DNA from: Lachnospiraceae bacterium
Lineage (GTDB): Bacteria; Bacillota; Clostridia; Lachnospirales; Lachnospiraceae
Assembly: GCA_017455435.1 (NCBI GenBank)
Contig: JAFTAU010000057.1
Location: forward strand, 1 to 64,000
DNA: 64,000 nt
Reading direction: 5' to 3'
The notes beneath the pieces are model-generated. The model saw only the letters and a program-made list of their open reading frames with translations, searched no databases and was not told the DNA's origin. Positions 17,513-26,259 of this stretch are shown here, piece after piece (positions within the stretch are counted from its first letter, which is position 1; the number at the start of each line of letters is the position of its first letter). The position numbers and the translations under genes are program-made.

Positions 17513-18772
17513 GTGCGTATAAATCGAGAAATATATCTGCAGGCTTTAATTGATAGAATGCATAATGGAATGATAAAAGTCATAACTGGTATTCGCAGGT
17601 GTGGCAAGTCCTATTTGCTTTTTGAAATCTTTAAGGATTACTTAAAATCTACAGGTGTCAACGATAGCCATATTATTGCGATTGAGTTAGATAAAAGACA
17701 AAATGTAAAATATCATAATCCTGATGTGATATTGGAATATATAGAATCCCAAATCACCAAGAAGGGGAATTACTATGTATTTCTAGATGAAGTTCAGATG
17801 CTGGACGAATTTGAAAGCGTCCTAAATTCGCTTTTGCATATTTCTAATGTGGATGTGTATGTTACCGGAAGTAATTCTAAGTTCTTATCTAAAGATGTAA
17901 TCACAGAGTTTAGAGGACGTGGTGATGAAATTCGCCTTTATCCCTTGTCATTTGCTGAATTTATGAGTGTATATAAAGGTGATGTGTATCATGGTTGGGC
18001 TGATTATGTAAATTACGGAGGCCTGCCACGTGTACTGAGTATGAAAACACCACAACAGAAGGTTCAATATTTGACGAGTTTGTTTAACGAGGTCTATCTG
18101 AAGGATATTCTTGAAAGAAATAAGATAGACAAAACTCAGGAACTGGAGGATTTGATTAATATTCTAGCGTCATCCATTGGATCGCTCACAAATCCAAGCA
18201 AGATAGAAAAAACATACAGGTCAAAACTCCAGAAAACGCTGACCGATAGCACGATTAAAAAATATATAGAGTTCGTAGAGGATGCCTTCATTGTTTCCTC
18301 TGCTCACCGTTATGATGTGAAGGGAAGGAAGTATATCGGATCGCCACTTAAATACTATTTTGAGGATTTGGGACTCAGAAATGCACGTCTAGGATTCAGG
18401 CAAGTTGAAGAAACTCATATCATGGAAAATATCATTTTTAACGAACTTAGGTTGCGTGGTTATACGGTGGATGTAGGTATTGTAGAGGCTAGGGAAAGAG
18501 ACGGCAAAGGCAGCATGCTTCGTAAGCAATACGAGGTGGACTTTGTTGCGAATTTAGGAAGCAATAGGTACTATCTGCAATCAGCATTCAGCATTCCGGA
18601 TGAAGAGAAGAGAAAGCAAGAAAAGGCTTCTCTGATTAAGATAGATGATTCGTTTAAAAAGATTATTCTAGTAAAAGATGTTGTGAATGTTTCTAGAGAT
18701 AATGATGGAATAACAACGATGAATGTCTATGATTTTCTTTTAAATCAAAATAGTCTTAGTGTGGATTTGTAA
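17513..18772 (+). CDS. ATP-binding protein, AAA ATPase plus DUF4143 (copy 2)
   Basis: A 419-residue P-loop ATPase of the same family as the gene at 9233. Both share the variant Walker A ITGIRRCGKS and Walker B YVFLDEVQ, followed by VTGSNSKFLSKDV. The C-terminal DUF4143 domain has QYEVDFVANLG, but the following strand reads LQSAFSI, lacking the usual ExK. The GTG at 17513 is chosen because GAGGAGG ends six bases before it; the longer frame from 17477 has no such site. The gene is AT-rich and ends four bases before a GC-richer surface-protein gene, which suggests a recombination joint. Confidence 0.85.
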   Translation: MRINREIYLQALIDRMHNGMIKVITGIRRCGKSYLLFEIFKDYLKSTGVNDSHIIAIELDKRQNVKYHNPDVILEYIESQITKKGNYYVFLDEVQMLDEFESVLNSLLHISNVDVYVTGSNSKFLSKDVITEFRGRGDEIRLYPLSFAEFMSVYKGDVYHGWADYVNYGGLPRVLSMKTPQQKVQYLTSLFNEVYLKDILERNKIDKTQELEDLINILASSIGSLTNPSKIEKTYRSKLQKTLTDSTIKKYIEFVEDAFIVSSAHRYDVKGRKYIGSPLKYYFEDLGLRNARLGFRQVEETHIMENIIFNELRLRGYTVDVGIVEARERDGKGSMLRKQYEVDFVANLGSNRYYLQSAFSIPDEEKRKQEKASLIKIDDSFKKIILVKDVVNVSRDNDGITTMNVYDFLLNQNSLSVDL

Positions 18773-18775
18773 ATA

Positions 18776-20302
18776 ATGAAGAAACGACTTTTTGCCTTAT
18801 TGCTGACGCTGATTATGATTACCCCGCTACTGCCTGTCAGCGCTTTCGCCGGGAACTTGCCCGCTTACGATAATAATAACGAGACAATTTCCAATCTTCC
18901 CGATCTCGGATTCTTTATGGAGCCCCAGACTTCGTCAAATCTTGTTTCGCAGATTTGCGTCAATGGTTTTGAATTACCCATCGCCGGGGAGAAGTCAGGC
19001 AACTATCAGAATTTATCCGTGCCGGAGGGCAGTCATTATAGCATCACGACGAAAAGCTGGTTCTGCGACAGTACAAACTCATGGATTGACGCGGATACGC
19101 TTTTTATAGAGGGATATTTTTATTCCTGCGCGGCAGAGGTTACGCTGGAATCCGGATATAAATTTGCCGACGCCGTTGAATTCTTTGCCAATGGAAGTAA
19201 GGACAAAGTTGACATGAGCTGGAAAAACGATAGTACCGGCGTGGCTCGGGTTGTTGTGAACTCCGTTAAATCCGAGAAGATTTCAAACACCCGCACCGTA
19301 GAACTTTCCGCAAGTCCGGATAGTATCGGTACTGTGGCGGGCGCCGGAGTATATGCGGTGAATACGGAAGTTACTGTCAGCACTTCAAGCACCGATGAAA
19401 ACGGGGGCTTTTCTGTGACGGTGAACTCTTCGACCTGGATCCCTTCCCAGGACGGCGGTAAGATTACCGTTAGAGTCCAGACGCCCGAGACAGATACTTA
19501 TTCGATCATGAACGAGTCTTCTGAGATTAACTTTTATGCTCATGATTGGCAATTTATCAAATTCGGCGGAAAGCCGGTTCCCGGAAAAACTCCCGGCGAA
19601 TCAGGTTATATCAGATTTTATGTCAATTATAAATGTACCTGCGAACATCCGGGAGAATACGAAGAACACGACGGGGGACACTGGGCGGTTTTTGAGACTA
19701 CCGAAGAAAACTCCATTAGTTATTATAGCGACGCAAGACCTACCTGCACGGAAAACGGAGAGTTTCTGTACAATTTCGTTTTTGACGGTCTTGACGGTCA
19801 AGCAGATGAGAGAGGAATTGTAACAAAGGATCCCTCTCTGGGGCACGATTGGGGAGAGATAGAATACGTCTGGTCAAAGGACGGCGACACTTGGAAATGC
19901 ACCGCCACCCGCACATGCGCGAGAAACAGCGAACATATAGAAACAGAGACCGTGACGGCGAGATCCGAAGTGACGAAACAGGCGACATTAACAGAAGAAG
20001 GCGAAAGGGTTTATTCCGCCGACTTCGTCAACAGTGATTTTGAAACACAGACAAAAAATGAAACCGTTCCCAAATTGACCGAAACGGCGATTCCTATCAC
20101 CACGCCGGATACAGGAGAAAAAGAGGGAGGCGACAATGACTTTGCGGTATTGTCTCCGCAAACCGGCTATGAAAGCAACCCGACGCCGTGGGGCGTTCTT
20201 TTGATTCTTTTGTGCTGTCTCGCAATAATCGTTTTTTCGTGCTTGAAAACAAGGCGCGCATTCTTTATAATAAAAAAGTCCTTTTCGGACACGGATAAAT
20301 AA
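18776..20302 (+). CDS. Sortase-anchored surface protein with SPQTG signal
   Basis: A 508-residue exported protein. It has an N-terminal signal peptide (MKKRLFALLLTLIMITPLLP, then VSAFA) and a mostly beta extracellular part. A HDWGE...YVWSKDGDTWKC / EHIETETVTARSEVTKQATLTEEG module, of the kind repeated in Clostridial cell-surface proteins, lies at about residues 355-425. The C-terminal sorting signal is SPQTGY at residue 460 followed by a hydrophobic stretch and KTRR. The motif suits the class B sortase encoded at 30950. The start codon lies three bases after the ATPase stop and has no clear Shine-Dalgarno site, unlike nearly all other genes here, so expression may depend on coupling or be impaired. 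Confidence 0.8.
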   Translation: MKKRLFALLLTLIMITPLLPVSAFAGNLPAYDNNNETISNLPDLGFFMEPQTSSNLVSQICVNGFELPIAGEKSGNYQNLSVPEGSHYSITTKSWFCDSTNSWIDADTLFIEGYFYSCAAEVTLESGYKFADAVEFFANGSKDKVDMSWKNDSTGVARVVVNSVKSEKISNTRTVELSASPDSIGTVAGAGVYAVNTEVTVSTSSTDENGGFSVTVNSSTWIPSQDGGKITVRVQTPETDTYSIMNESSEINFYAHDWQFIKFGGKPVPGKTPGESGYIRFYVNYKCTCEHPGEYEEHDGGHWAVFETTEENSISYYSDARPTCTENGEFLYNFVFDGLDGQADERGIVTKDPSLGHDWGEIEYVWSKDGDTWKCTATRTCARNSEHIETETVTARSEVTKQATLTEEGERVYSADFVNSDFETQTKNETVPKLTETAIPITTPDTGEKEGGDNDFAVLSPQTGYESNPTPWGVLLILLCCLAIIVFSCLKTRRAFFIIKKSFSDTDK

Positions 20303-20331
20303 AAACCGATTCTCGGAAGGAGGATTATTTT

Positions 20332-20745
20332 ATGGCATGCTTTGTAGTTCCCGGTGCCGAAGCCGTAGTAGTTACCGCGGCATATTTTGTCGCAAAAAAG
20401 CGTGAGCAAAAGCTTGAGCTTCTCAAACTCGATAACACAGCACGGTATGAGACAGCGGAGCCGCGCATCACCTGGTCAAAGAGACTCGGCTGGTTGCTTG
20501 CTCTGCTCTGGGGCGGCGTGCTGCTCCTCGCCTTTGAACATTTCTGGCATGGGGAGGTGGTTCCGTTCCCGCCGTTTTTGACGGCGATGTCATCGCCTGA
20601 GGACACCGCTGAAATGCTGGCCGAAATGGGCAGCGTTGGAGTTTCCATGGCGGTTACCGTAACGGCGGTATGGGGACTTATCTGCGCGGTTGCCGAGGCA
20701 AAGGTCAGAAAACTCAGAACCGCCCTCAAAAAAAACGCGGCTTAA
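20332..20745 (+). CDS. Small membrane protein of unknown function
   Basis: A 137-residue protein with three likely hydrophobic segments: the N-terminus (VVPGAEAVVVTAAYFVA), residues ~50-70 (LGWLLALLWGGVLLLAF) and ~100-120 (MAVTVTAVWGLICAVA). A charged cytoplasmic loop lies between the first two and the end is basic. I recognise it only as a conserved hypothetical type of Clostridia. It has a strong GGAAGGAGG site and is followed after 12 bases by another membrane-protein gene, so the two are likely co-transcribed and may form a complex. Confidence 0.65.
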   Translation: MACFVVPGAEAVVVTAAYFVAKKREQKLELLKLDNTARYETAEPRITWSKRLGWLLALLWGGVLLLAFEHFWHGEVVPFPPFLTAMSSPEDTAEMLAEMGSVGVSMAVTVTAVWGLICAVAEAKVRKLRTALKKNAA

Positions 20746-20757
20746 AGGGGGCGTCCC

Positions 20758-21066
20758 ATGACTTTGCTTATTACCGTTATCGCTGCGATTGCAGCCACGG
20801 TCGTCTGGTACGCAAATGAAAACAGAGACACGTACAGACTCGGTACTCTTTCGCTCATTTACTGGGGTGCGTCGCTGATGTGGCTTATGGACTTTGTATT
20901 TGAATATGCGGAGTTAAAGGCTGAATATTTCAATCAGGAATTTGCCGACATTCTTAACGATTCTCTGCTCGGCGTCGCTGTCGTCGCGCTGGGTCTGGTT
21001 GCTTGGCTGATTATCCTGCTGATAAAGGATCCCAAGGGTGTATTCAAAAAGAAATTTGCGAAATAA
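20758..21066 (+). CDS. Small membrane protein of unknown function
   Basis: A 102-residue protein with about three hydrophobic segments: the N-terminal LLITVIAAIAATVVWYA, a central LIYWGASLMWLMDFVF and a C-terminal VVALGLVAWLIILLI. The tail is basic (KKKFAK). It follows the previous gene closely behind AAAGGGGG and precedes a terminator, so the pair is probably one unit. No family was recognised. Confidence 0.6.
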   Translation: MTLLITVIAAIAATVVWYANENRDTYRLGTLSLIYWGASLMWLMDFVFEYAELKAEYFNQEFADILNDSLLGVAVVALGLVAWLIILLIKDPKGVFKKKFAK

Positions 21067-21080
21067 TTATTAATTAATAA

Positions 21081-21107
21081 AAGAGCCGGGGTTATCCTCG
21101 GCTCTTT
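21081..21107. terminator. Bidirectional terminator between convergent units
   Basis: A hairpin with arms AAGAGCC (21081-21087) and GGCTCTT (21100-21106) extends inward with four more pairs, one a G-T wobble, and a TTAT loop. A-rich and T-rich flanks let it serve both the small membrane-protein genes and the oppositely directed lar genes. Confidence 0.8.
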
Positions 21108-21130
21108 CGTCATATAAAGCGTTCCTGTTA

Positions 21131-22273
21131 TTATAATAATTCTCTCGCTTCAAAAACGGAAATATCTTTTTCCAGGGCAAGCCGCTTTATATCTTCAAAT
21201 TCCGGCTTTTCTCTGCGCGTTCCGTAACCTTCGGAACGTTTGATCGTCACCCCGCTTTTTTCCGTAAACTCTCTGTCGAGAGTATATCTGGAGGGCGAGT
21301 ATTTTCTGATGCCGATGGTTGTGGTGTGCTTAAAAACCAGCGCGGCAAAATCGTCCGCCTGATCCGCTTTGCACAGCAGCGTAAAAAGATAGGCCGGCCG
21401 TCCCTTTTTCATAAAAACGGGAGAGAAAAAGCAGTCGAGCGCGCCTTTCGACATCATCACTTCCGTGGCAAAAGCCGCTTCCTCGCCGGTCATATCATCG
21501 ATATTGCACGAAAGCTCCGTGATCCCACTGTCTTCATATTCAAAAATGCGCAGGATATTCGGACGCAGCAGCTCTTTTGTGCCGGTGCCGACGCCGGTTT
21601 TTTTGACTGCGCAAAACCGCGGCGACAAAGTAAATTCATCGGCAAAATACTTTAAGATCGCGGCGCCGGTCGGCGTGCAGAGTTCTGTCATGACGTCGCT
21701 TTTGTGATACGGAACGTTTTTGAGAATGTTCGCCGTGGCCGGTGCGGGAACGGGCAGCTCTCCGTGGGCGCATTTTACCGTGCCGTTTCCGACGTTGACG
21801 GGAGAGGAGATAATCCTGCCAGGATTAAGCTTTTCTATCAGATATGCGCAGATTGTAACGTCCGCCACTGCGTCCAGCATTCCGAGCTCGTGAAAATGCA
21901 CCTCACCCACAGACGCGCCGTGCGCCTCGGATTCCGCCTGAGCGACTATGGCATATATATTTTTCACGTCCGTTTTCACTTTTTCGCTGACGTTGAGGGA
22001 GTCTATTATCTCAAAAATGTCCGCCAGGTGTCGTTCGTGATGGTGATGATTCCCGTGATGCTCATGAGTCTCGGTTTCGCCGTTTATCACTACGGACAGG
22101 TGCGACCCGCGAAGGCCTCCCATGCTCTTTTCTTCGTAGATGATTTCGGTGTGCGGAAGCCCCAGCCTGTTTAACCCGGCCGTCACATCCTTTTTGTCCT
22201 CGAACAAATCCACCAGCGCGGAAGCGATCATATCGCCCGCGGCGCCCATTTCACATTCAAAATAAAGGTTCAT
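21131..22273 (-). CDS. larC: Nickel pincer cofactor biosynthesis protein LarC
   Basis: LarC performs the last step of nickel-pincer nucleotide synthesis, a CTP-dependent nickel insertion that forms the carbon-nickel bond. The protein (380 residues) begins MNLYFECEMGAAGDM, the typical LarC start. It carries a His-rich stretch at about residues 70-83 (HEHHGNHHHHER) suited to binding nickel, and has SCNIDDMTGEEAAFA in the second half. It is a single frame, unlike Lactiplantibacillus where larC is split into two frames. I prefer ATG at 22273 because AGGTG lies six bases before it; a GTG at 22282 is also in frame. It follows larB directly. Confidence 0.92.
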   Translation of the reverse strand: MNLYFECEMGAAGDMIASALVDLFEDKKDVTAGLNRLGLPHTEIIYEEKSMGGLRGSHLSVVINGETETHEHHGNHHHHERHLADIFEIIDSLNVSEKVKTDVKNIYAIVAQAESEAHGASVGEVHFHELGMLDAVADVTICAYLIEKLNPGRIISSPVNVGNGTVKCAHGELPVPAPATANILKNVPYHKSDVMTELCTPTGAAILKYFADEFTLSPRFCAVKKTGVGTGTKELLRPNILRIFEYEDSGITELSCNIDDMTGEEAAFATEVMMSKGALDCFFSPVFMKKGRPAYLFTLLCKADQADDFAALVFKHTTTIGIRKYSPSRYTLDREFTEKSGVTIKRSEGYGTRREKPEFEDIKRLALEKDISVFEARELL

Positions 22274-22282
22274 AGAGTTCAC

Positions 22283-23029
22283 CTACATTTTATTGATCAT
22301 TCCGGCCAGATAACCTGCGCCGAACCCATTGTCGATATTGACCGCGCAGACTCCGCTTGCGCAGGAATTGAGCATAGAAAGCAGTGCGGACAGCCCGCGG
22401 AAATTAGCGCCATAGCCTATCGAGGTGGGAACTGCGATTACGGGGCAGTCCACCAGCCCGCCTATTACGCTCGCGAGCGCCCCTTCCATTCCGGCGACGG
22501 CTATTATTACCCTCGCGTTCGCGAGGACTCTTGTATTGTCCAGCAGACGATGGATTCCGGACACCCCCACGTCGTACAGCCGGGTCACCTTGTTGCCGTA
22601 ATACTCCGCGGTGATGGCGGCTTCTTCAGCTACAGGGATATCGCTCGTGCCGCCGGTGGCTATTACGATGTTGCCCGCACTGCCGGTCTCCGGTTGCTCA
22701 CCGGCTATTCCTATGCGCGACTTTTCGTCGTAAAAAAGTTTTACGGTCTTTCCGAGCTCGGAGGCTTTTTCCGCGGACAGCCGTGTTATCAGCACGCTTT
22801 TTGCCGAACCGGACAGGATATGACCGACGATTCCCGATATTTGAGAGACGGTTTTGCCTTCGCCGTATATTACCTCGTCAGCGCCCTGACGGAGCCCTCT
22901 TTGCACGTCAATTTTGGCAAAATCCAGATCGTCATAGGACTGCAGCCGGATTTTGTCCGTGGCTTCGTCAACGGACAGTCCGCCGTCTGCCACTTTTCCG
23001 AGCAATACCTTTAATTCATCCTTAGTCAT
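22283..23029 (-). CDS. larB: Nickel pincer cofactor biosynthesis protein LarB
   Basis: LarB carboxylates the pyridinium ring of nicotinic acid adenine dinucleotide and cleaves its phosphoanhydride, the first committed step to the nickel-pincer cofactor. At 248 residues it is of usual length. The AIR-carboxylase-like (PurE-like) C-terminal domain shows IVIATGGTSDIPVAEEAA, VAGMEGALASVIGGL, PTSIGYGA and NIDNGFGAGY. The start overlaps the end of larE by eight bases and its stop abuts larC, so all three are one leftward operon. Confidence 0.93.
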   Translation of the reverse strand: MTKDELKVLLGKVADGGLSVDEATDKIRLQSYDDLDFAKIDVQRGLRQGADEVIYGEGKTVSQISGIVGHILSGSAKSVLITRLSAEKASELGKTVKLFYDEKSRIGIAGEQPETGSAGNIVIATGGTSDIPVAEEAAITAEYYGNKVTRLYDVGVSGIHRLLDNTRVLANARVIIAVAGMEGALASVIGGLVDCPVIAVPTSIGYGANFRGLSALLSMLNSCASGVCAVNIDNGFGAGYLAGMINKM

Positions 23030-23774
23030 CGGGTCTCTCCTTTATATCAGGACAAATATTACTGTAATATGGTGTCAGCGCAGAAAAAACAGCGTCTTTG
23101 TTTTCGCGGAACAGAAGCAGCTCTTTTCTGCCGAATTCCAGCGCCGCGCCTTCGCCAAAGCAGCGCACGCGGAAGTTTTTAAAACCCATACCGCGCAGAG
23201 CGTTTTCCGCCGCCTCGGTTTTTGAAAGCAGATCCGCGGTAATCCGCGTTCCGGACGGGATTCTTGTGGCAAGGCAGGCATATGAGGGCTTGTCACTCAC
23301 GGGCAGAGAGTTTTCCGTCGCAATGAGCCTTATATCCCGCTTTGTCAGCCCGCACTTACGCAGGGGCGACAGCACGCTAAGCTCCTCGAGCGCTTTATAT
23401 CCCGGTCGGTCCGAAATATCATCGGAAGCGTTCGTCCCGTCAATGACCGTTTGAAAACCGTCCCTTCGCGCTGCCGCCGTTATAACGCCGAAAATGCTTT
23501 TTTTACAATAGTAACAGCGGTTTTGAGGATTCGCGGTCACTTTAGCGTCAGAAAGAACGTCATGCTCGATTAATTCCATTTCGACGTCCAGCATTTGCGC
23601 CACGGATACCGCGTCCTCGTATTCAAACCGCGGCTGAAACTGCGATTTCACATAATACGCCTTTACCCGGCTCGCATACCGTTTTGCCAGCAACAGCAGC
23701 ACCGATGAATCCACTCCGCCGGAAAACGCCGCCGCCACGTCTTTGTGCTCTCTGAAAAAATCTTCGATTCGCAT
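23022..23774 (-). CDS. larE: ATP-dependent sacrificial sulfur transferase LarE
   Basis: LarE adenylates the LarB product and adds sulfur to it. The 250-residue protein has the PP-loop SGGVDSSVLLLL near residue 20, the conserved NRCYYCKKSIF, TNASDD, and YACLATRIPSGTRIT, which holds the Cys that donates sulfur in single-cysteine LarE enzymes. The ATG at 23774 is chosen because GGAG lies eight bases upstream; the frame extends 28 codons further, through promoter-like DNA. It is the first gene of the larEBC operon. Whether the mechanism is sacrificial or uses an iron-sulfur cluster cannot be decided here. Confidence 0.92.
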   Translation of the reverse strand: MRIEDFFREHKDVAAAFSGGVDSSVLLLLAKRYASRVKAYYVKSQFQPRFEYEDAVSVAQMLDVEMELIEHDVLSDAKVTANPQNRCYYCKKSIFGVITAAARRDGFQTVIDGTNASDDISDRPGYKALEELSVLSPLRKCGLTKRDIRLIATENSLPVSDKPSYACLATRIPSGTRITADLLSKTEAAENALRGMGFKNFRVRCFGEGAALEFGRKELLLFRENKDAVFSALTPYYSNICPDIKERPDD

Positions 23775-23799
23775 TATATAATCTCCGAACTTCCCGGCA

Positions 23800-23828
23800 A
23801 TTATAACATAAATTAATATTAATGACAT
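23800..23828 (-). promoter_or_regulatory. Likely promoter of the larEBC operon
   Basis: On the minus strand a perfect TATAAT (23800-23805) lies 17 bases from a weak -35 (ATGTCA, 23823-23828), about 25 bases before the larE start. It shares the 162-base divergent gap with the ECF transporter gene. Confidence 0.5.
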
Positions 23829-23936
23829 TCTCTTCAAAATAAATACGTAATTCATCATAGAAAAATAGCGTAAAAAATGTTATATTATCTCATGTACAGC
23901 ATCCGCGCTCAGGCGGAGCTATAACGGAGGACAAAA

Positions 23937-24545
23937 ATGAATATCAAAAAAATCACCGGTATCGGCCTGCTTACGGCCGTTGTCATCGTGCTCCAGTTCC
24001 TCGGAGCCTTTATCCGTTTCGGTCCGTTTTCAATCAGTCTCACACTCGTACCTATCATTATCGGCGCGGCGATTTACGGCGTGGCTGCCGGCGCGTGGCT
24101 CGGCTTCATCTTCGGTGTGGTTGTGCTGATTAATGACTCCGCGTTGTTTCTTGCGGTTTCGCCTTTCGGAACAGTCGTTACAGTTCTTCTGAAGGGCGTT
24201 CTGTGCGGCCTTGTCAGTGGCCTCGTCTACAGATTCTTTTCACGGTGGACTATTCTTTGCCGCAACGAAAAAAAAGACAAGACCTCGTGGACGGTCAATT
24301 TCGGAGTGGTTCTCGCGGCAATAGTCTGCCCGGTGGTCAACACCGGTATTTTCATTCTCGGCTGTCTTATCTGGTTTATGCCAACTATTACCGCCTGGGG
24401 CGCGGGGCTGGGCTTTGAAAGCGGCGTCAGATACCTGTTTCTCGGTATGATAGGCACCAATTTCCTGATTGAACTCGGCATCAATTTTCTCCTCAGCGCC
24501 GTCATCGTAAAGATCATCAGATTTAAGACAAAAGAAGTTATCTGA
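23937..24545 (+). CDS. ECF transporter S (substrate-binding) component
   Basis: A 202-residue membrane protein with five to six hydrophobic helices, starting MNIKKITGIGLLTAVVIVLQ and containing VPIIIGAAIYGVAAGAWLGF, both typical of energy-coupling-factor S subunits for vitamins. It needs the shared EcfA/A'/T module, which is not in the window. A strong GGAGG site precedes ATG 23937. It is divergent from larEBC; because LarB uses nicotinic acid adenine dinucleotide, a niacin-related substrate is possible, but the sequence does not prove it. A basic loop (residues ~102-118) lies between helices four and five. Confidence 0.85.
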   Translation: MNIKKITGIGLLTAVVIVLQFLGAFIRFGPFSISLTLVPIIIGAAIYGVAAGAWLGFIFGVVVLINDSALFLAVSPFGTVVTVLLKGVLCGLVSGLVYRFFSRWTILCRNEKKDKTSWTVNFGVVLAAIVCPVVNTGIFILGCLIWFMPTITAWGAGLGFESGVRYLFLGMIGTNFLIELGINFLLSAVIVKIIRFKTKEVI

Positions 24546-24759
24546 AATAAAGCATAAATTATTCGTAATTTGTATAATCCGGCCGTGAAAAGCCGGGTTT
24601 TTCTTTTAAACAAACAGTTCGAAAACACATAATAATATTAAGAACAAGCCTTTGTTTACTTGTTTAACAATACAGACAAAGAAAAACCGTTGTGTTATAC
24701 TTACGCCGTCGGAACAAATATCCGTGAACACAGTAAACTTTTTTCAGGAGGAAATCATT

Positions 24760-26106
24760 ATGTCGTATGCACAGGATGTCATAGCAAAAGTCAAAGCTCG
24801 TGACGCGCATGAACCCGAGTTCATCCAGACTGTGGAAGAAGTCCTCACTTCTCTCCAGCCCATGCTCGACAAGCACCCCGAATATGAAAAAGCCGGACTG
24901 CTTGAGCGTCTTGTAGAGCCCGAGCGTGTTATCGAATTCCGCGTTCCGTGGGTCGATGACGAGGGCAAGGTTCAGGTAAACCGCGGATACCGCGTACAGT
25001 TTAACAGCGCCATCGGACCGTACAAGGGCGGCCTCCGTTTCCAGCCTAACGTAACTCTTTCTACTATCAAGTTCCTTGGCTTTGAGCAGACCTTCAAAAA
25101 CAGCCTTACCACGCTTCCTATGGGCGGCGGCAAGGGCGGTTCCGATTTCGACCCCGCCGGAAAGAGCGATGCCGAAGTCATGCGTTTCTGCCAGGCCTTT
25201 ATGACAGAGCTTCAGCGCCACATCGGTCCCGATGTTGACGTTCCCGCCGGCGATATGGGCGTGGGCGCACGTGAGATCGGATACCTTTGGGGCCAGTACA
25301 AAAAAGTTCGCGGCGCTTATGAAAACGGCGTCATCACCGGAAAGGGTCTCAGCTTCGGCGGTTCCCTTATTCGTCCGGAAGCCACCGGCTACGGCGCTGT
25401 CTACTATCTGGTAGAAGCTCTTAAGCACGAAAACGACACCATCGAGGGCAAGACCATCGCCATCTCCGGTTTCGGTAACGTTTCATGGGGCGTTTGCAAA
25501 AAGGCTGCCCAGCTCGGCGCAAAGGTCGTCACCCTTTCGGGTCCTGACGGATACATCTACGATCCCGCCGGCGTTATCACCGAAGAAAAGATCGATTACA
25601 TGCTTGAGATGCGTGCCAGCGGCCGCAACGTGGTCAAAGATTATGCCGACAAATTCGGCGTGGAGTTCTTCCCCGGCCAGAAGCCCTGGGGCGTAAAGGT
25701 CGACATCGCCATGCCTTGCGCATACCAGAACGAGCTCGGCATGAAGGAAATCCAGCAGGTCATCGACAACGGCACCAAGTACTACATCGAGGTTGCCAAT
25801 ATGCCTACCACCAATGAGGCTCTTGCTTATGTTATGAAGCAGCCCGGTATGGTCGTTGCTCCTTCAAAGGCTGTCAACGCTGGCGGCGTCGCAGTTTCCG
25901 GCCTTGAAATGAGCCAGAACTCCGAGCGCCTGTCCTGGTCAGCCGAGGAAGTCGACGAAAAACTCCACACCATCATGAAGAGTATTTACGACGCATCCGT
26001 CGCCGCCGCCGAAGAGGCCGGCCTCGGATACAACCTCGTAGCCGGCGCGAACCTCGCGGGCTTCAAGAAAGTAGCCGACGCCATGATGGCTCAGGGTATT
26101 GTCTAA
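24760..26106 (+). CDS. gdhA: NADP-type glutamate dehydrogenase
   Basis: A hexameric enzyme that aminates 2-oxoglutarate to glutamate with NADPH, a main ammonium-assimilation route in gut Clostridia. At 448 residues it is the standard length. It shows YKGGLRFQPNV, then the catalytic-Lys segment PMGGGKGGSDFDP and VPAGDMGVGAREIG. The Rossmann domain has ISGFGNVSWGVCKKAAQLGA and the C-terminus NAGGVAVSGLEMSQN. The ATG at 24760 follows CAGGAGG; the frame extends upstream without a ribosome site. It ends in a terminator and appears monocistronic. Codon use suggests high expression. Confidence 0.95.
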   Translation: MSYAQDVIAKVKARDAHEPEFIQTVEEVLTSLQPMLDKHPEYEKAGLLERLVEPERVIEFRVPWVDDEGKVQVNRGYRVQFNSAIGPYKGGLRFQPNVTLSTIKFLGFEQTFKNSLTTLPMGGGKGGSDFDPAGKSDAEVMRFCQAFMTELQRHIGPDVDVPAGDMGVGAREIGYLWGQYKKVRGAYENGVITGKGLSFGGSLIRPEATGYGAVYYLVEALKHENDTIEGKTIAISGFGNVSWGVCKKAAQLGAKVVTLSGPDGYIYDPAGVITEEKIDYMLEMRASGRNVVKDYADKFGVEFFPGQKPWGVKVDIAMPCAYQNELGMKEIQQVIDNGTKYYIEVANMPTTNEALAYVMKQPGMVVAPSKAVNAGGVAVSGLEMSQNSERLSWSAEEVDEKLHTIMKSIYDASVAAAEEAGLGYNLVAGANLAGFKKVADAMMAQGIV

Positions 26107-26124
26107 ACATTTTCGGTAATTATC

Positions 26125-26151
26125 GGGGACCCTGCTCAGGGTCCCTTTTTC
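26125..26151 (+). terminator. Terminator of gdhA
   Basis: A GC-rich hairpin with arms GGGACCCTG and CAGGGTCCC, separated by a very short loop, is followed by five Ts. Confidence 0.85.
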
Positions 26152-26259
26152 ATCGCCCGGAATTTGATATTTCCATAAAAATATGATATAAATAGTTGAT
26201 TATTATTGACCTGTTATTATTTCTTATGAAAGGAAACGGCCGGGTGGCCGGTGAGAGAC

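Noticed and set aside
18776..20302. Assignment of the SPQTG surface protein as part of the AT-rich island
   Set aside because: Base composition and codon use match the core genome and not the island; it more likely belongs to the resident chromosome next to the joint.
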